A stretch of 64,000 nucleotides of DNA from Dirofilaria immitis (Eukaryota > Nematoda > Chromadorea > Rhabditida > Onchocercidae), in the NCBI GenBank assembly GCA_024305405.1, contig JAKNDB010000087.1:3598501-3662500 (forward strand). The letters are read 5' to 3'. The position numbers were made by a program, and so were the translations under genes. The notes below the pieces were generated by a model. It was not told where the DNA came from. It ran no database searches and saw only the letters and a list, made by a program, of their open reading frames with translations. Positions 38,161-51,480 of the stretch are shown here, piece after piece. Position 1 is the stretch's first letter, and every line of letters starts with the position of its first letter.

Positions 38161-41100
38161 ATGCATTCCAAAGTCCGAATCGGTAAGCATGCCGTTTTCG
38201 AGGCGAGGTTTCTTTCCATCAATATTCACGCGAAAAGACAGCGACGATATTCAACATTTCTTTAATAGGTATTGCATTATTCTTCATTTTTGTTAGAACT
38301 GCTGAATAATTGATTCATTGTCTTCTGAAATTATTTTCATGGGCAGAATAACACAGCAATAACTTTTCTGTTTACCTTTAATCAGTTTTCGCTTTGTCAA
38401 AAGAATTAGAAATATGATTTTCACTCAGAAAGATATTACAATGAAAGCGGAAAAGCAGTTATTTCTTAAATAGCATATAGTTTTAGTGAGGGTTCAATCA
38501 GTCAATCAGCATGGCTTGAATTAGGATCTAATAGTTCGCTGTCAACTCGAATGAAAGCAATGAAACAATTAGAATCGGTACGGCTTGTTTTATCTATATC
38601 CATAGATTTATGGGAATAATCACGTAAAAGAGATGAGATAGATTCAAATGTTAGGTTTCATTTAAGCTAAGCTTTTTTATCTTTGTTTGTTTTTTTTCAA
38701 TTTTTGTTCAGTTTCTCCATGTCCTGCAATGTTATCCTTCGACAGTTCTAAGCTCCCTAGTTTTGTGTAGCTTTCGACAATTTCAAGCTTCCTAGATTTT
38801 GTAGTGACACTGAAGAATTTAAATTTCTTTTTTTTGGATTTTTAAGTTTTGTGGTACAATGATTAATTTTTCTGGTTCATAAGAAATGTTTGCCTCAAAA
38901 ATTGGTAATCCAATGTTCGATTTGCTTTGAATCATGAAAAGCTTGAAAAAATATTGTGTAAAACTTTGAACCATTATTGAATTTATCAGATCGTTAAAAG
39001 CAAACGACTACAAATAAGCACCGTTGAAGCACTATATCACGAGACCAGAGATCTATACGAAATGGATGAAACAAAGGACTTATTCTTGAAAACATTTATC
39101 ACCCTTACTGAATATCAGTTGGATCAACTTGGTTTAGCAATGCGCGACACATTTTTTTCCGTGTGATTTTATTCCTTAAATTTCATACTTTTCTAATACC
39201 AGAAATTTTAGCAAACGTAACACATACAAATCTTATGAACAGTTATAAAAATTTATTCCTTTTTAGAACACTTTTTTTAGCTAATTCGCTCTATGGGTCT
39301 TAGTGATTTGTCTTTGGAGTGGTTCGTAGCTCTGTCCATGAATGGCGATAAAGTAACGGGTTTCGAATATGATTTCATGAGTCTTCAGCTTAGTTGGTTA
39401 CGAGAAGTTCTAGACCTAAATCTGATGGATCATCGCCATGCTGTTCGAGTACTTCAACTCACTCAGCAAGCTATAAAGTGCACTTGACTACTATTTTATA
39501 CTTTAGTATTATGAAATTCGTAAGGATATATGTTTATAAAGTCTTCACTTTTATGATTCAAATGGGTTTACCTTCCTGTTTCTGAAATAAGCTTCATATT
39601 TCGAAAAATTTAGAAGAAATAATTAAAATCTTCAACTTTTACTTATAATTTTTCAGAAAATTTTTGATTACCACTACGCATGTTGCTATTTTCAGAACAA
39701 ATGCTGGTTTTATTACAAACAACGAGATTGATGATGTTGTTCATAATGTTTGCTTAAGGATATGTCGTAAAGCAGATCATTTGACTTACGAATGTTTGTT
39801 ACTACTAGGAACTGTTTTAAAATATGGGTATAATTTCGTTTCTGGTCTAGTTTATGATTTTTATGTTTACGTTGTTAAAAGAATGATCTGATGTTATTGA
39901 TTGAAAGCTACAACTAATATGGGTTTTAGATGTTTTCCTTAAAATTACTCATAAGTTTATCTAATGTAGTTTATGGTTCACAGACGCATCCCAGATACGA
40001 AGTTGCTGATATTAATAACAACACTATGTTCGGTAATGAATGAAGAGAAATGGGGTCCCACTGCATGGAACGTAATGAGAGATTTACTGGGATCTCACTA
40101 TGGTCATAATGTTATAAAGCTGTTGCTCGATTTATTAAACGATAGTGCCAATTGTCCAAAAACACAGGTCCTTGTGGGCGCTATATATTGTATACATACT
40201 GCTCTCTGGAGTCGACAAGTAAGCTCTCTTTTTCATTTACTTTTATAAGAGATAAAAATATATTTATTAGATCATTACTGTATTAATCATTTGTTTTTTT
40301 TCTGTCTCTGAAAAGATGTGTCTTGTGATTGTCTTTGAGTATTTTGATTTTTATTTAGTGAAGGTAATATATTGAAATGCAAATGATTTCAGTGCATAAC
40401 AATACTGCAGTAAGTTTTTCTTTTCGGTAACTATCATTTTGACAAATAGTAGGCATGATATGGGAAAACCATCTAAATTTTCCAAATCATTAACTTAGAA
40501 AATAAATTCTAAAAAGAGTTTCACGAGATCTAAAATATGAATTGTTTTGAAAATATTTCTTTGTTTATAGCATATTGATAATTTGCGTTGTCATCCAAGT
40601 GTCATCCTTCCAAACATGTTGCTAGCAATGGAAGCAACTCCCAAGTAATAAATGAAGTATTAATTGCTATCAAACGGTTGTTGAATTCCAACGGGAAAAG
40701 TCTGCAGCAACTGAGTTGGCATTATATCTTACAACTTCTTAAACACGCCTTAAAGCTTTGTGAACAAGTATGTTTCATTATACTTCAATTTGGAAGACAG
40801 AAAACTCTCCTGGAATTAATATTAGCAATAGGAAAATTTTTCCTAGTTTCATTGTGATTTTTTTATACTTATAAAAAAGATTAGTTTTAAATTAAAAAAA
40901 CGAAAAACTGAAGTTTTGGTTAGACTAAATAATTTTAAATCGGTGGGAAAAAAATCTAATCGACTTCTTTTTATTTTTATTTTTGCTTGATAGATATCAT
41001 GGAAAGAAAAAGTTGACGAGCAACGGTCTCGTGTTCATCACTTACTCAGCGTTATTGAGAATTTGTATCATGATGGTGATTATACCGGTTCTCCTGAAAT

Positions 41101-44100
41101 GCTGTATTCACTGATAGAAAGTTGTATCGATGAGCGTCCTGTGGCAAGCGTCATAGCATTATTTGATTATCGGATATCTGTAAATTTTTTGCTATTGAAT
41201 TCCGACAGTTTTTATATTAAATTTAGTTTTGCTTTAAATGATATATTAATATAATCGATTAACTATAAGGTATTTATTTATTCACTACAAACGAACCATG
41301 AAACTGGATGGATGTGCAATAAATCATCAACTATTTATAAACAAATTTTTTAAGTGTTTGGATCCCTTCATATCGAATTGGCTTCCTACTCTTCAACAAC
41401 TTGTTCAACAACACCTTCAAGATTTTCATCCTGCTGCAGTTAGGTTTGTTACAAAATTTTGTTTTGTAAAGAAAAATCATAAGAAAATTAATAACGCCTA
41501 TGAAAATGATATTGTTATTTGCCTTTCTGTCTTATCTCAATTTATTAGAATGTAAGGATTATGTTGTTATTTCTCTGTATAATTTTTGTACGTCGATTCA
41601 AGGGAGAAAGCAGTTAGTGTCCTGCACACAGTTTATATGAAATATCACTGGCTACAAGAGAGAGCAGTCGTTACGGATTTTATTTGTCCTATACTTGGAA
41701 GTTGTGTTCATGAAAATAATGCCAAAATTCAGGTTTATTTGACTTACTGACAATACTGATTTAATTTAATGCAAGTTTTACAATCTTTGTTTAAAAAATG
41801 TCAACTACGGGATTTGATTTTTTAAATGACTTGCGCAAGAATTGACGTCTTTCATGCAAAAATAAATTGGAATCTGTTCGATTAATATTTTCTGTTATCA
41901 AAAAAGTCAGGAAAATAGGCTAGAACTTTTGGCCCAAAACTGAAAAGATTTTAGAGATGATCATTCCTGTACGCATTCATAGATATTTGAAAAAGTTATT
42001 TTAAACTTCAGTACCAAATGTTGAATGTATTATTCGACGTTGCAAAAACGGTTTCTTTACGTGAATCTGATACGGATGACCTCTTTTTGATGATAATGGA
42101 GATTGCGAGTTCGTTTCTTGCCCTTGATCTCGACACTGCAGGTTGTCATAGAAAACCAATTAGATCTATAATGCATCCTGCCAGGTTCATGCAAATAAAA
42201 TGATAGCATTTCGTCTTTCTGTTACTCTTATATTTTTGTGAAAAAAAATAAGATTAATTAGATTTAAAATAATTTTCGAGAGAAAATTTATAACATTCCA
42301 TTTCTTTATTTCAGAAGCTTTTGAAAATATGGAAATAGTGGTAGGCGATGTATGTGAAGTTTTAGCTGAACGTTTTTCTGATTTGCGGAGCGCTCATCTT
42401 CGTTACATAATACATATACTTTGTGAACATCTCCATTCACATTATCAGCACGGATTCATTCGCGAAATTGGTAGTGAAATACGGGAACGCATATTTTCCG
42501 CATTATTAACTCTTATTTGTAATCCACCTTCAGAACAATTGGGTATTATACTATAATACTATATTATTCATTATCAGTTACCTTTTCATAGTCTTGCAGA
42601 GGGATAAACAGATTATCGGAGCATGCTTTTCTAAAAGTTATCAGCAGCAGTCGAGAAAATTTTTGGTTGTTTCCTGAATGCAAATTATTGTTTATAACTG
42701 TTAGAATTTTCGAAGCTAATTTGTTTCCATATTCATCGATTACTTTATTGCAGTTTGGATTGGTGAATTTGGTGACGTAACTAATATGCGAATATGTCGT
42801 TCTGGGGTAATACTAATGGCGATTTTGAATGGAAAGAAATATGTGTAGTAGTAATAAAAGCGATCGAAGAGGAGCTTTGGTATTTTTAACTTTTATTTTA
42901 GTGGAATTTTAGTTCTCCTATTCTTTCATTTCATTAAATGACTTCCAGATTAAACGGTTTTTAAAGTCAGCGATTATTTATTGATATATATGTTTTCGAT
43001 TATTAGTTGAGACAACTAAAGTTCTCCATACGAATCTGAGTTAGTATTTGGGTTATTTCATGTGGTTTTCGAAATAGTGAAAAGTGTTTACATATGCTCA
43101 AAACTTCATTTCGGGACTTTTATTTGAAGAAATCATTTCAGGTTTCCGATTATAAAAATAATTTTGCAACGGTTGTGTCGGATAGTAGAAGTACGAGATT
43201 TAATTTTTACAGCGGGTGCTGAAAACATAAGAAAACTAAAAATGCCTTAATTGCATTATACTACAAGTACGTTTTCTAATTTATTTATTAAATCTGATAA
43301 ATAGTAAAATTGTACAGCTCCTATTCACTACAAGGATTAATTTTTATATTTTGTCATTTCATTTTTTCTTTCTTAAGTTATAGATAATATTGAATGATGA
43401 TATTATGAATTCACGCTCATGTTGCAGACGCAGTACTTTAATTTCTGATGCTGATTTAGCTGCACCCTCATTACATAAAGGTGAAGTCGATCTACCGAAA
43501 TATATTTGTCCCATTTTTAGTCGCCTACTTAATTATTATCCGGATGAAAGGATTTGTAAAATTATGGTGGACTGCATTCTTTCTATTCCAACTGGATGCC
43601 AACAGGTCTGTTCATTAAGGGCTTTTTCTTTTTCACTTTTATAATTAAATTTTCTTATATTCATAAGAAACTGGATTTTTACAGCAGCGAGCATTACATG
43701 AAGAAAATTTTGTAATTTTGGAGATTTTGATTTTTGAGATTTCTTCGGGGTATTAAAGCAATTTTTCAGGCAATAATGGCCTGTGATTTGGCGGTGCAAA
43801 TGCTACCTAATAGTATGGCACCATTAGCTCGACAGTTAATAACGTATTTAGCAGATCTTCAACCAAGCGCTGTTCTTGCGATCCCTATTATCGAATTAGC
43901 TTCAGACTGTTCTTCCGTGCCGGAATTTTATCAATTTTTTGAGGTCTTATTAGTGTAGAGTCCTTTTTTTTCTATTTTCCTTATTTATCTGTCAATTTAT
44001 TTACACTACATGGAATTAAGTATAGTTTGGAATTTCTAGTTTTAATTGTTTTTTACTAAATCTTGTCAAAACTACAAGCAAGATAGTTCGAAGGTATTTT

Positions 44101-47100
44101 ATTGTTATAACTTCTGAAGCAGTAAATTTTTCTTTGTTATTTCTGATGATTGGAAGGTATAGTTTATAAAAGAGATATATTAAGAAAGCAAATTCCTACT
44201 CACTGGTAAATTGAAAAGCAAAGTATTTACGTGCATTTTTCAATCGACTGCAGATCAAACACTTCAAATTTGTTATTGATATATTGGCACCATATACAAG
44301 CGTTTATCGTTACAACACCTTTATTGTTGCTGCTGCATTTCGTTCTCTAATGAGGTGGTATACCAAAATCCCAGATACAATAAAACCAACGATATGTAAT
44401 TATATTGTTAATAAGGTAGAGTTTTGACTAGAAATTAAATTAAAGTTTTTACTAATAGAAAGTGTGAAAAATTATAATAAATTTTTATTTCACATTCTTA
44501 TATATATTTCGAAATGTTTTGTAGATTGAGGAAGAGGCAAAAACTTGTTTACGGAACGTCATAAATGCAAAACAATATTCAGATGAACGACATTCATCTG
44601 ATTTTGAAACATCATACACTGCTGCTTTTTCGTTCAATTCAATTAATCGAAAGGACACAATTAAAAATGAGGATGTTAGTCTGAGAGATGAGGTTTTGTT
44701 TTCTAATGTTTGTTATTTTTGTTTCTGCAGTTATGGAACCATTCCACAAATCTGAGTTTAAATCTAATAATTTGAGCTATAAAATATGAATGATATGAAA
44801 TGTATTAATTTATTCATTATTTAATTTACTGTTTATGTTATAGTTGGCTGAAGAAACAATTAAAGCACTGAAAACATTCATGAAACATAGTAAAATTGGT
44901 GAAGCAGTATCCGCTCAATCGATGCCAAATACTAAGCTAGTGGAGCGATGGTCAAATCACTGGGTCATTAACGATACAATCATTTCTGTCATCACTTTTA
45001 CTGAAAATTCACCGAGTGGAATGAATAGAACAGTCAAAACTAGTAAATGCCACTATTTATTTTGCAAGTTTATTAGAACATAAGGAATCTATTTTTGAAA
45101 ATGTTTTTCTTTACACGCTGAAAATTCAACTCAGTGAAGTAATCATTTTTTTCAACAGTTCTTTAGAATTGTTTTTATTGAGATCCTTCTATTACACACA
45201 GTGCAATTTTTGTGCTATGCAATTTATTTTATTTGTTATTAGGTCACTGCCAAACAATTGAAGATTGGTTTTAGATACTGGTGAAGAAAACCCATCAATC
45301 TACACATCACATGTAGAAATATCAAATTTTTATGGAAGACGACGCCATCAGTCAGCAGTCCATCGCCCAAACGAGTATTAATTTATTGTTTTTTTGCCAT
45401 TTCATTTGTAACTCGGGAATATCTTTAAATCATGATTTCATCTTTAAGGAAATACATAGTCCCTTACCGCCCAGTCCTGGATGATTTGCATACAGTTGAG
45501 AAACATGAATCAAAAAAATTCATGTTCCGGTAGTGACGTGGATTCAGGTTGTTGTACGGCATATCTTTGGGAAACATTCATGGTACATGCGATCGTTGAA
45601 AGATTTCCTGATGATTTTGGAACAGGTTTGCAGTTGTTTACTCAGCATCAGTTTTGCGGATAATAAAAGAAATGGAAATGGAAGTGAAATTTTGTTCGTA
45701 TCGGTCAACTTGCTTTTTTCATTTTCAAGGATACAAACTAATATGTACAATCAATTAGTTATATCCTTCGCAATTTCTGATGTTAATGTCTTGAAGAAGG
45801 TTAAAGCTTTTAGCAAATTAGACCAAATTCTCATTTCACAATGCTATCATTTCTAATTTTTTGAGTCGGAAATTCATTAATTGATTTATTAGCAAATTAT
45901 AGAAATGTGAATAAATTTATACTATTTAAGTATTACTGTAATTCGTAGTAAAAATTATTACTTGAGTTACATGTTCTCAATAAAAATTATTTCCATTATT
46001 TTAGCAGATAATTTCTGTGGTATTGATGAGAGAATATCGATTTTAAATCTTCTCGCAAGCGATAGCAATGCTATACAAATATCAGTTGATGATAAAAATA
46101 AAACGTATATTTTTACTGCTTTCAAGTTTTTGTCAATTCTGTTCACTCCTGAAGCGAAAAATCTTGTGATAAATAATAGTAATCATCTGTAGAATATTTT
46201 TTACAGATTGAGATCTCTGCGAAATATCGATCGGATATCATCACTTGAATTGCACACGGTTGGTGTTGTCTATATTGCACACGGTCAGACCAAAGAATCC
46301 GAAATTTTGGGGAATGTTTATGGTTCGGCACGTTATGCTAGTTTCTTACGGTAAATTTTCGAGTACCATCTGCAACTCAAGTATGAAATTAGTTACAATA
46401 TTTTGAAATTTTAGCCTTCTGGGTGATCCGATACCTCTGGAAGATTGTCCAGGCGGTCTTTCAACTGGTTTTTGTGGCACATTTACATATGTATATACAG
46501 ATGAAATTTCGAAAACCGTTTTCCATGTGGGTATGTTGTAGTTTAATTATAAAATGAATTATGTATTAAATAAATTATTTACTAAAAATGTTATGGAAAA
46601 TGGAACTTGAAATGCCGAAGAGAAAAATATATTTGGAATGCGTAGGAGAATATTTATGGATTTTGTATAATTTTCTAATCTCATCTAAAAAGTGATTGCT
46701 TTAGCAACATTAATGCCAAAAAGTGAACTTGATCCGCTTTGCAATTGCAAGAAAAAGTTTATTGGAAATGATTTTGTTTCGGTCGTCTTCAATGATAGCG
46801 GCTCTCCATATGTCCTTGGAACAATTAGTGGAAAATTTGCGCATGTCGCTTTGGAGGTAATTGAATTTTGTTCCGATTTTTCCTCCTGTTTTTTAATCAG
46901 TTCGTTTATTATTCTGGAAAAAAGTAATGTTCTGCATTTTAAATGCAGTAGTTTTAAATCGCTTAAATTCTTTTTTTTTATGGAAAACTGAGTTGGCGTT
47001 TAAATAAATTCTGCTGCTATAGACTTGTATTCTTAGGTGGTACCACAGGATAATGAGCACTTATTGGTGACTGTTCATGCGCGTAAAGAAATTGCGTCAT

Positions 47101-47298
47101 GGCTGGCGATCTCACGTGTTTTTTGCGGGATCAACAGGCTGCTATCCTTGTACGAAAGCTAATTTTACGGGCACAACTATCGGTGAATGTGTGAGGCGTG
47201 AAGAGGAGGAAAAGGGACCACCCTATGTCGGACTCGTTGTTGAACGATTACGGGCAATACGAGCACTTGCTGCTCATGCTGCACCTATTATTCCATAA
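38161..47298 (+). CDS. TSC2: Tuberin (TSC2), GTPase-activating protein of the TSC complex
   Basis: Tuberin, with hamartin (TSC1), inactivates Rheb and so restrains TORC1. The tentative first exon is 38161-38182 (MHSKVRI); exons 38510-38577 and 38990 onwards join in phase and match the tuberin N-terminal alpha-solenoid (RMKAMKQLES, then TVEALYHE). Further matches: WNVMRDLLGSHYGHN and ALWSRQ (39973-40220), DERPVASVIALFDYR (41130-41175), the tuberin domain (42000-44400), then the Rap-GAP domain: TVGVVYIAHGQTKESEILGN with YGSARYASFLR (46210-46350), GGLSTG..GTFTYVYTDE (46415-46530), ATLMPKSELDP and FIGNDFVSVVFNDSG (46705-46805), LGTISGKF, and LLVTVHARKEI (47040-47096). The asparagine of IGND corresponds to the catalytic 'thumb' Asn1643 of human tuberin and is kept. 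A frame break at the T-run 47119-47124 separates this from the closing helix (PPYVGLVVERLRAIRALAAHA) and the stop at 47298. The protein looks shorter than human tuberin (about 1,800 residues), mainly in the middle linker. Confidence 0.92.
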
Positions 47299-48284
47299 TT
47301 TAAATATTTAGACTACTGGAATTTGCGGCAAACTTGATTTATGCAATGAAGAATATTACATTTCCCTATTGGAAAGATGACACCAAATTTGTGTCCTATC
47401 CGTTATTTTTCCAAACCTTCCAAGTTAAACATAACAGAATGACTCGTCAGAGTTTATTGTAAGCTGAAAAATACGCTAGCTCTCAGCAGCGTGGTAACTC
47501 ATTTTTCATTACACATTCTTAATAGATTTTTTATGGTCAGAATTTATTTGTAAATAGTTCGTGAATCTAATGAAACGTTTTGGCGAATATTCTTGTCTTT
47601 TTCAATGGATTTTTAATTCCACTTTAACTTTGAATATGTATTTGCGTGACTTTTTTCCTAGTGACTTTTAATAAGTGAACAAAATTTATGAAATGTTGTA
47701 TAGTTCATTTTTCATTTTTTCACTTTTTTTTTCATTTTTCTACATTTTATTTGAATACGCACATATGAAAATAAATGTAAAAGTTTTCAAATCTATCGTT
47801 AGAATTTGACTTATAAGATAATTTTATATTTTAAAAGTGAGGAAATAGTACGTTTTAAAAGTGAGGAAATAGATTGTGCCATTTAAGCCATATTCTGAAA
47901 GATTAGGAATATGTCCATTGGTTTACCATACTCATATGAAGAATAATTTCTGCATGCTTATCCTAAGGGAGAAGTCAAATGAAGCTTGGACCATTATCCT
48001 TAATTAAAATGCTTGTAGGACTTACGAAAATATGGTTTCAGATCATCACTCTTAGCCCCATAGTGCTTTATCTTAGTACAGTTACTGATAGTTCAAAAAT
48101 TCCCATCCAACTAAGAATATTAGACTTCTTTCCCTTCAAAAGACTGAAATTTGAGAAAGTAATATCAGGAGTACCTTCAATATTCATTGCCTTATTCCCG
48201 TTAAACTAACAGTCTTTTATGAGCTTATATCTAAATTTGCAAAAAATTCTATTATAAGTATTTAAAAAAGAAAAGGCGCATATT
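47299..48284. other. Convergent intergenic region between TSC2 and torsin
   Basis: Holds the 3' UTRs of two genes that face each other. An AATAAA near 47769 could serve TSC2 polyadenylation. A 20-base element (TTTTAAAAGTGAGGAAATAG) is repeated exactly at 47829-47848 and 47853-47872. Confidence 0.6.
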
Positions 48285-51200
48285 CTACAGCACATCATCA
48301 TCGTGAAAGCTTTCAAAACGCTGTCGATCTCTTTCGCGCTCTGCAGACATAAACAGCTCAGTCTTCTGAGCAACCCGTTTGCATCCGGATGAAGAGTATA
48401 TCGGATTTGTTTTAGGAAAATACTGGAAAAGATTTCATTAAAGCATCTAGTGGTCCAGCAACCACAATGTTTATCTACCCTGTATTTTTTTCATCTTTAA
48501 AGAAACATTTAAAGATTAAGCTCAATCATGGAAAAAATATTTCTTGATGGTTTTTGAAGATTCCACTAGCTAATGATAATCGGCCAATGGATCTGTAGCT
48601 CTTATATTCTTAATATCTTGATTTCTAAAACTAAATTTTTATTGTACCATAGCAAAATTACCTGCAAAGAATCGGCAATAGCAGTGATACGTTCATCTGT
48701 CGGCGTGAATTCATGAGAAAGCATATAATCTCTGATACAAAGCAATATATGTTTCCTTTCTAAGGGTAAAAAAGGAATAAAATGATCAATTAAATGCGCT
48801 GAGATCAATTCACTCATTTTTAGCCCACCTGAAATTTTAAAAGATTCTAACTAATTAGATGGGAATTGAATAAATTTTTCTTTTTGAAGTGTTTGGAAAT
48901 TAAGGTTAGCAATAATTAAAAACAGTCTGGACTCAATTTTGCACTTTTTTGACGGTTACCTATCCTGCAGGGTGCTTTTCAAACTGCTGAGGATTCATAA
49001 AAATTCAGAAGATGGTATATGAAAGAGATGGGAGGGAGATGAAAAATGAAGATGTTATCCTAGTGTTTTCAGATGTTAATCAGCGCATTAAATAATATTA
49101 GCTGTTTTATGGGTAACAGTATCCACAATATACTTTCCTCAATATACTTCAATAATTTCAAATTTTCTTGGCTAAAACTTCAATTGTCATTATAACGAAT
49201 TATCTAATTATTTTGATAGCAGTTTCCTAAACATTTCAGCAAAGTCTTTTTTCTTTTTTTTCTTTTTTTAAACGTGACATTTTTTTTTATACTGAATGCC
49301 CTTACTTCAATGAAAAGCAAAACTTATCTTCAGTATTGAATGCGCTTTTCATAACAACATCTTCCATCTCTTTCAGTGTTATTGTTTCTCTTATTTTCCC
49401 ATTTTCATAATGTTGGAGAGCTTTCTGCGCTATTTCATTACTTCCAGAATTACTGCAAATGTTACTTGAAATATAAACTTTGATAATTTATTAAAAACTT
49501 ATATGCTAGATGATCTATTTGTTATTTAATGGTAAAGTCGAAACTTTAAACAATTGTACATTTAACTATTACGGTCGAGCAACACTGCACTACAAAATTT
49601 AACTCAAAGATAATATATACTACACTAATAAAAATTTTCGGAATTCGTAATTTTGAGCTCAACATACACTGGTCGATGCGAAGTGTTGTTAATCTTTCTA
49701 ACTACATGAAATCCCAGTTTATCAAAAGTGATTCCTTCGCTAGATACTAAAACAAAAATATTCTGGTATTAAAAATAACTGAAAGTGAAATTAAGTAATG
49801 AGAAATTAATATAAAACAAAACGGAAGACTTACCTCAAAAAGACAAAAATACTTTTCCGAAAATCAATACCTTCCAAATATTCATAATGGTCGATAAAAG
49901 GCTTCAATGCGTCAATCACTTTAGCAGGCATTTTATCCACTTCGTCAAAGACAAACAAACTTCGTTCGCACTTCGATACATTACCCTGTATCCATGAGCG
50001 TAACTGTACCTGTATTTCTTGTTCAAATAAATTAAAATATCTACGACAGATTTATTCAAATTATTACATATGAGATGAAAATAAAAAGCAAACAGTTAAG
50101 TATAAAATATATTCTACCTGATAAAGTGGTATTTCTAAATAGTTTGAAAAATGTAGCGTCGAAACATAAATATGAACATAATCACTTTTCATCCCCTTCC
50201 TGGAAGAAAAATCATGTTGATCATAAAAGAAAAACTCTTTTAGGTTTTGAATTTTTGAAATTTTTTCAAAAATAAACCAACCTGTATAAACTGTCAATAA
50301 TCATAGAGCTAAGGTAATTTTTGCCACAACCTGTCCATCCATGAAATGACATCACCAAAGCCTTTTTGGGATTTCTGGAATTACAATAAAAAATGTGTAC
50401 TTGAAACATGCTAAGTGATAATTCATACTGAAAGAAATTTTTCTTCAAAAAATCATCAGAAAATAAAACGATGTTCATGCACCTCAACAATAACTTGAGA
50501 AACTTACGGATTTTCCCAATGAGCAATTGCAGCTGTTATTATAGTTTCTTTGGCCAAGTGCTGACCATATAATCGTGTACGCATAGAATGTTGCAAGCCT
50601 ATAAGTTTTTAAGTTGTTTTTATTCTTATTTTTTGAACAAATATGCCAAATCTATTCATTATTCTAATTTTATAGTAAAATTATTTTCCTAAATATGTTG
50701 TATTTTCTACGTAGCACATATTACTCCGATTTATAACTTATATTTAATATAAGTAAAAAAATTTTTTAATTAGTTTTCTTATTATTTTATCTTGTATCTA
50801 ATATAGGTTTTGATGCACATTTTGAATCGTATCACAATAACTATCTTATTATAGAATTCAGACATTCTAATGCGCTTAATGAATTTTCTTCTATACTCCG
50901 TTACTATCTGCTGGTTTTCAAAAAAAAAAATTAATGAAATGGTTTTACATATAGATGGATTTTGTTCTAAGAATAACGCTTGTAGAACTATGGAACATGT
51001 AACATGTATAAACTTGATAAATTTATATAAAATATAAATTGAATGATGCATCTAGACTCACTATCTCTTAACAACAAAAACTCAAATATAAAATAAAAGC
51101 AAAAATGAAGCACATAAATATGGAATAATAAACATTACCTGTATAATCTCCTCGTACCCAAGAACTATCACAGCATTCAAAAATTTTGCATCGAAAATAG

Positions 51201-51480
51201 TAATTGAAAATTCCTAGTGAAGCAGCGATTGCTGAACCAGTTCCCACTAGAAAACTCAAAGGCTCTCCGTACACCTGCAAATAACATACTCAAAGGCTCT
51301 CCGTACACCTGCAAATAACATACTCAAAGGCTCTCCGTACACCTGCAAATAATTTATTTTCTCCTTAAAAATAAAAAGTGTAAAACTTTATTAATATAAT
51401 GCCAAGTGATAACATACCAAATCTTGGATAGAAAGATACAAGAGAAACAAAATAATTCTCTCTAAGATATTCATGATCAT
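48285..51480 (-). CDS. Torsin (AAA+ ATPase of the ER lumen and nuclear envelope)
   Basis: Torsins act in the ER lumen and perinuclear space with LAP1/LULL1-type cofactors and affect nuclear pore and membrane organisation; the Caenorhabditis member OOC-5 is needed for embryonic polarity. Nine exons: 51418-51480, 51139-51274, 50508-50598, 50282-50374, 50118-50199, 49834-50009, 49328-49452, 48662-48828, 48285-48422. Phases agree throughout, giving 356 residues, close to family length. Exon 1 is a signal peptide (MIMNILERIILFLLYLS). Landmarks: FECCDSSWV cysteine pair, YGQHLAKE, Walker A GWTGCGKN (family GWTGTGKN), SDYVHIYVSTLHF, Walker B LFVFDEVDKM, LSNSGSNEI, LIDHFIPFLPLERKH, and the sensor-II GCK motif (SSSGCKRV). 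The C-terminus is charged (RERDRQRFESFHDDDVL). The exon 7 donor reads AAG|ATAAGT rather than GT, and exon 2 is preceded by a triplicated acceptor. Confidence 0.93.
51254..51353. repeat. 34-bp tandem repeat, three copies, over the torsin exon 2 acceptor
   Basis: The unit CTCAAAGGCTCTCCGTACAC... repeats with period 34 at 51255, 51289 and 51323. On the minus strand each copy contains TTATTTGCAG|GTGTACGG, so the 3' splice site plus the first 20 bases of exon 2 exist three times. Only the innermost acceptor (exon start 51274) keeps frame, since 34 is not a multiple of three. Confidence 0.95.

Noticed and set aside
38074..38265. 63-codon plus-strand frame before TSC2
   Set aside because: Not a gene of its own; only the part from ATG 38161 to the GTAAGC at 38183 is used as the tentative first TSC2 exon.
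47979..48209. 76-codon plus-strand frame downstream of TSC2
   Set aside because: Lies in the TSC2/torsin convergent 3' region, is hydrophobic and low complexity, and has no similarity.
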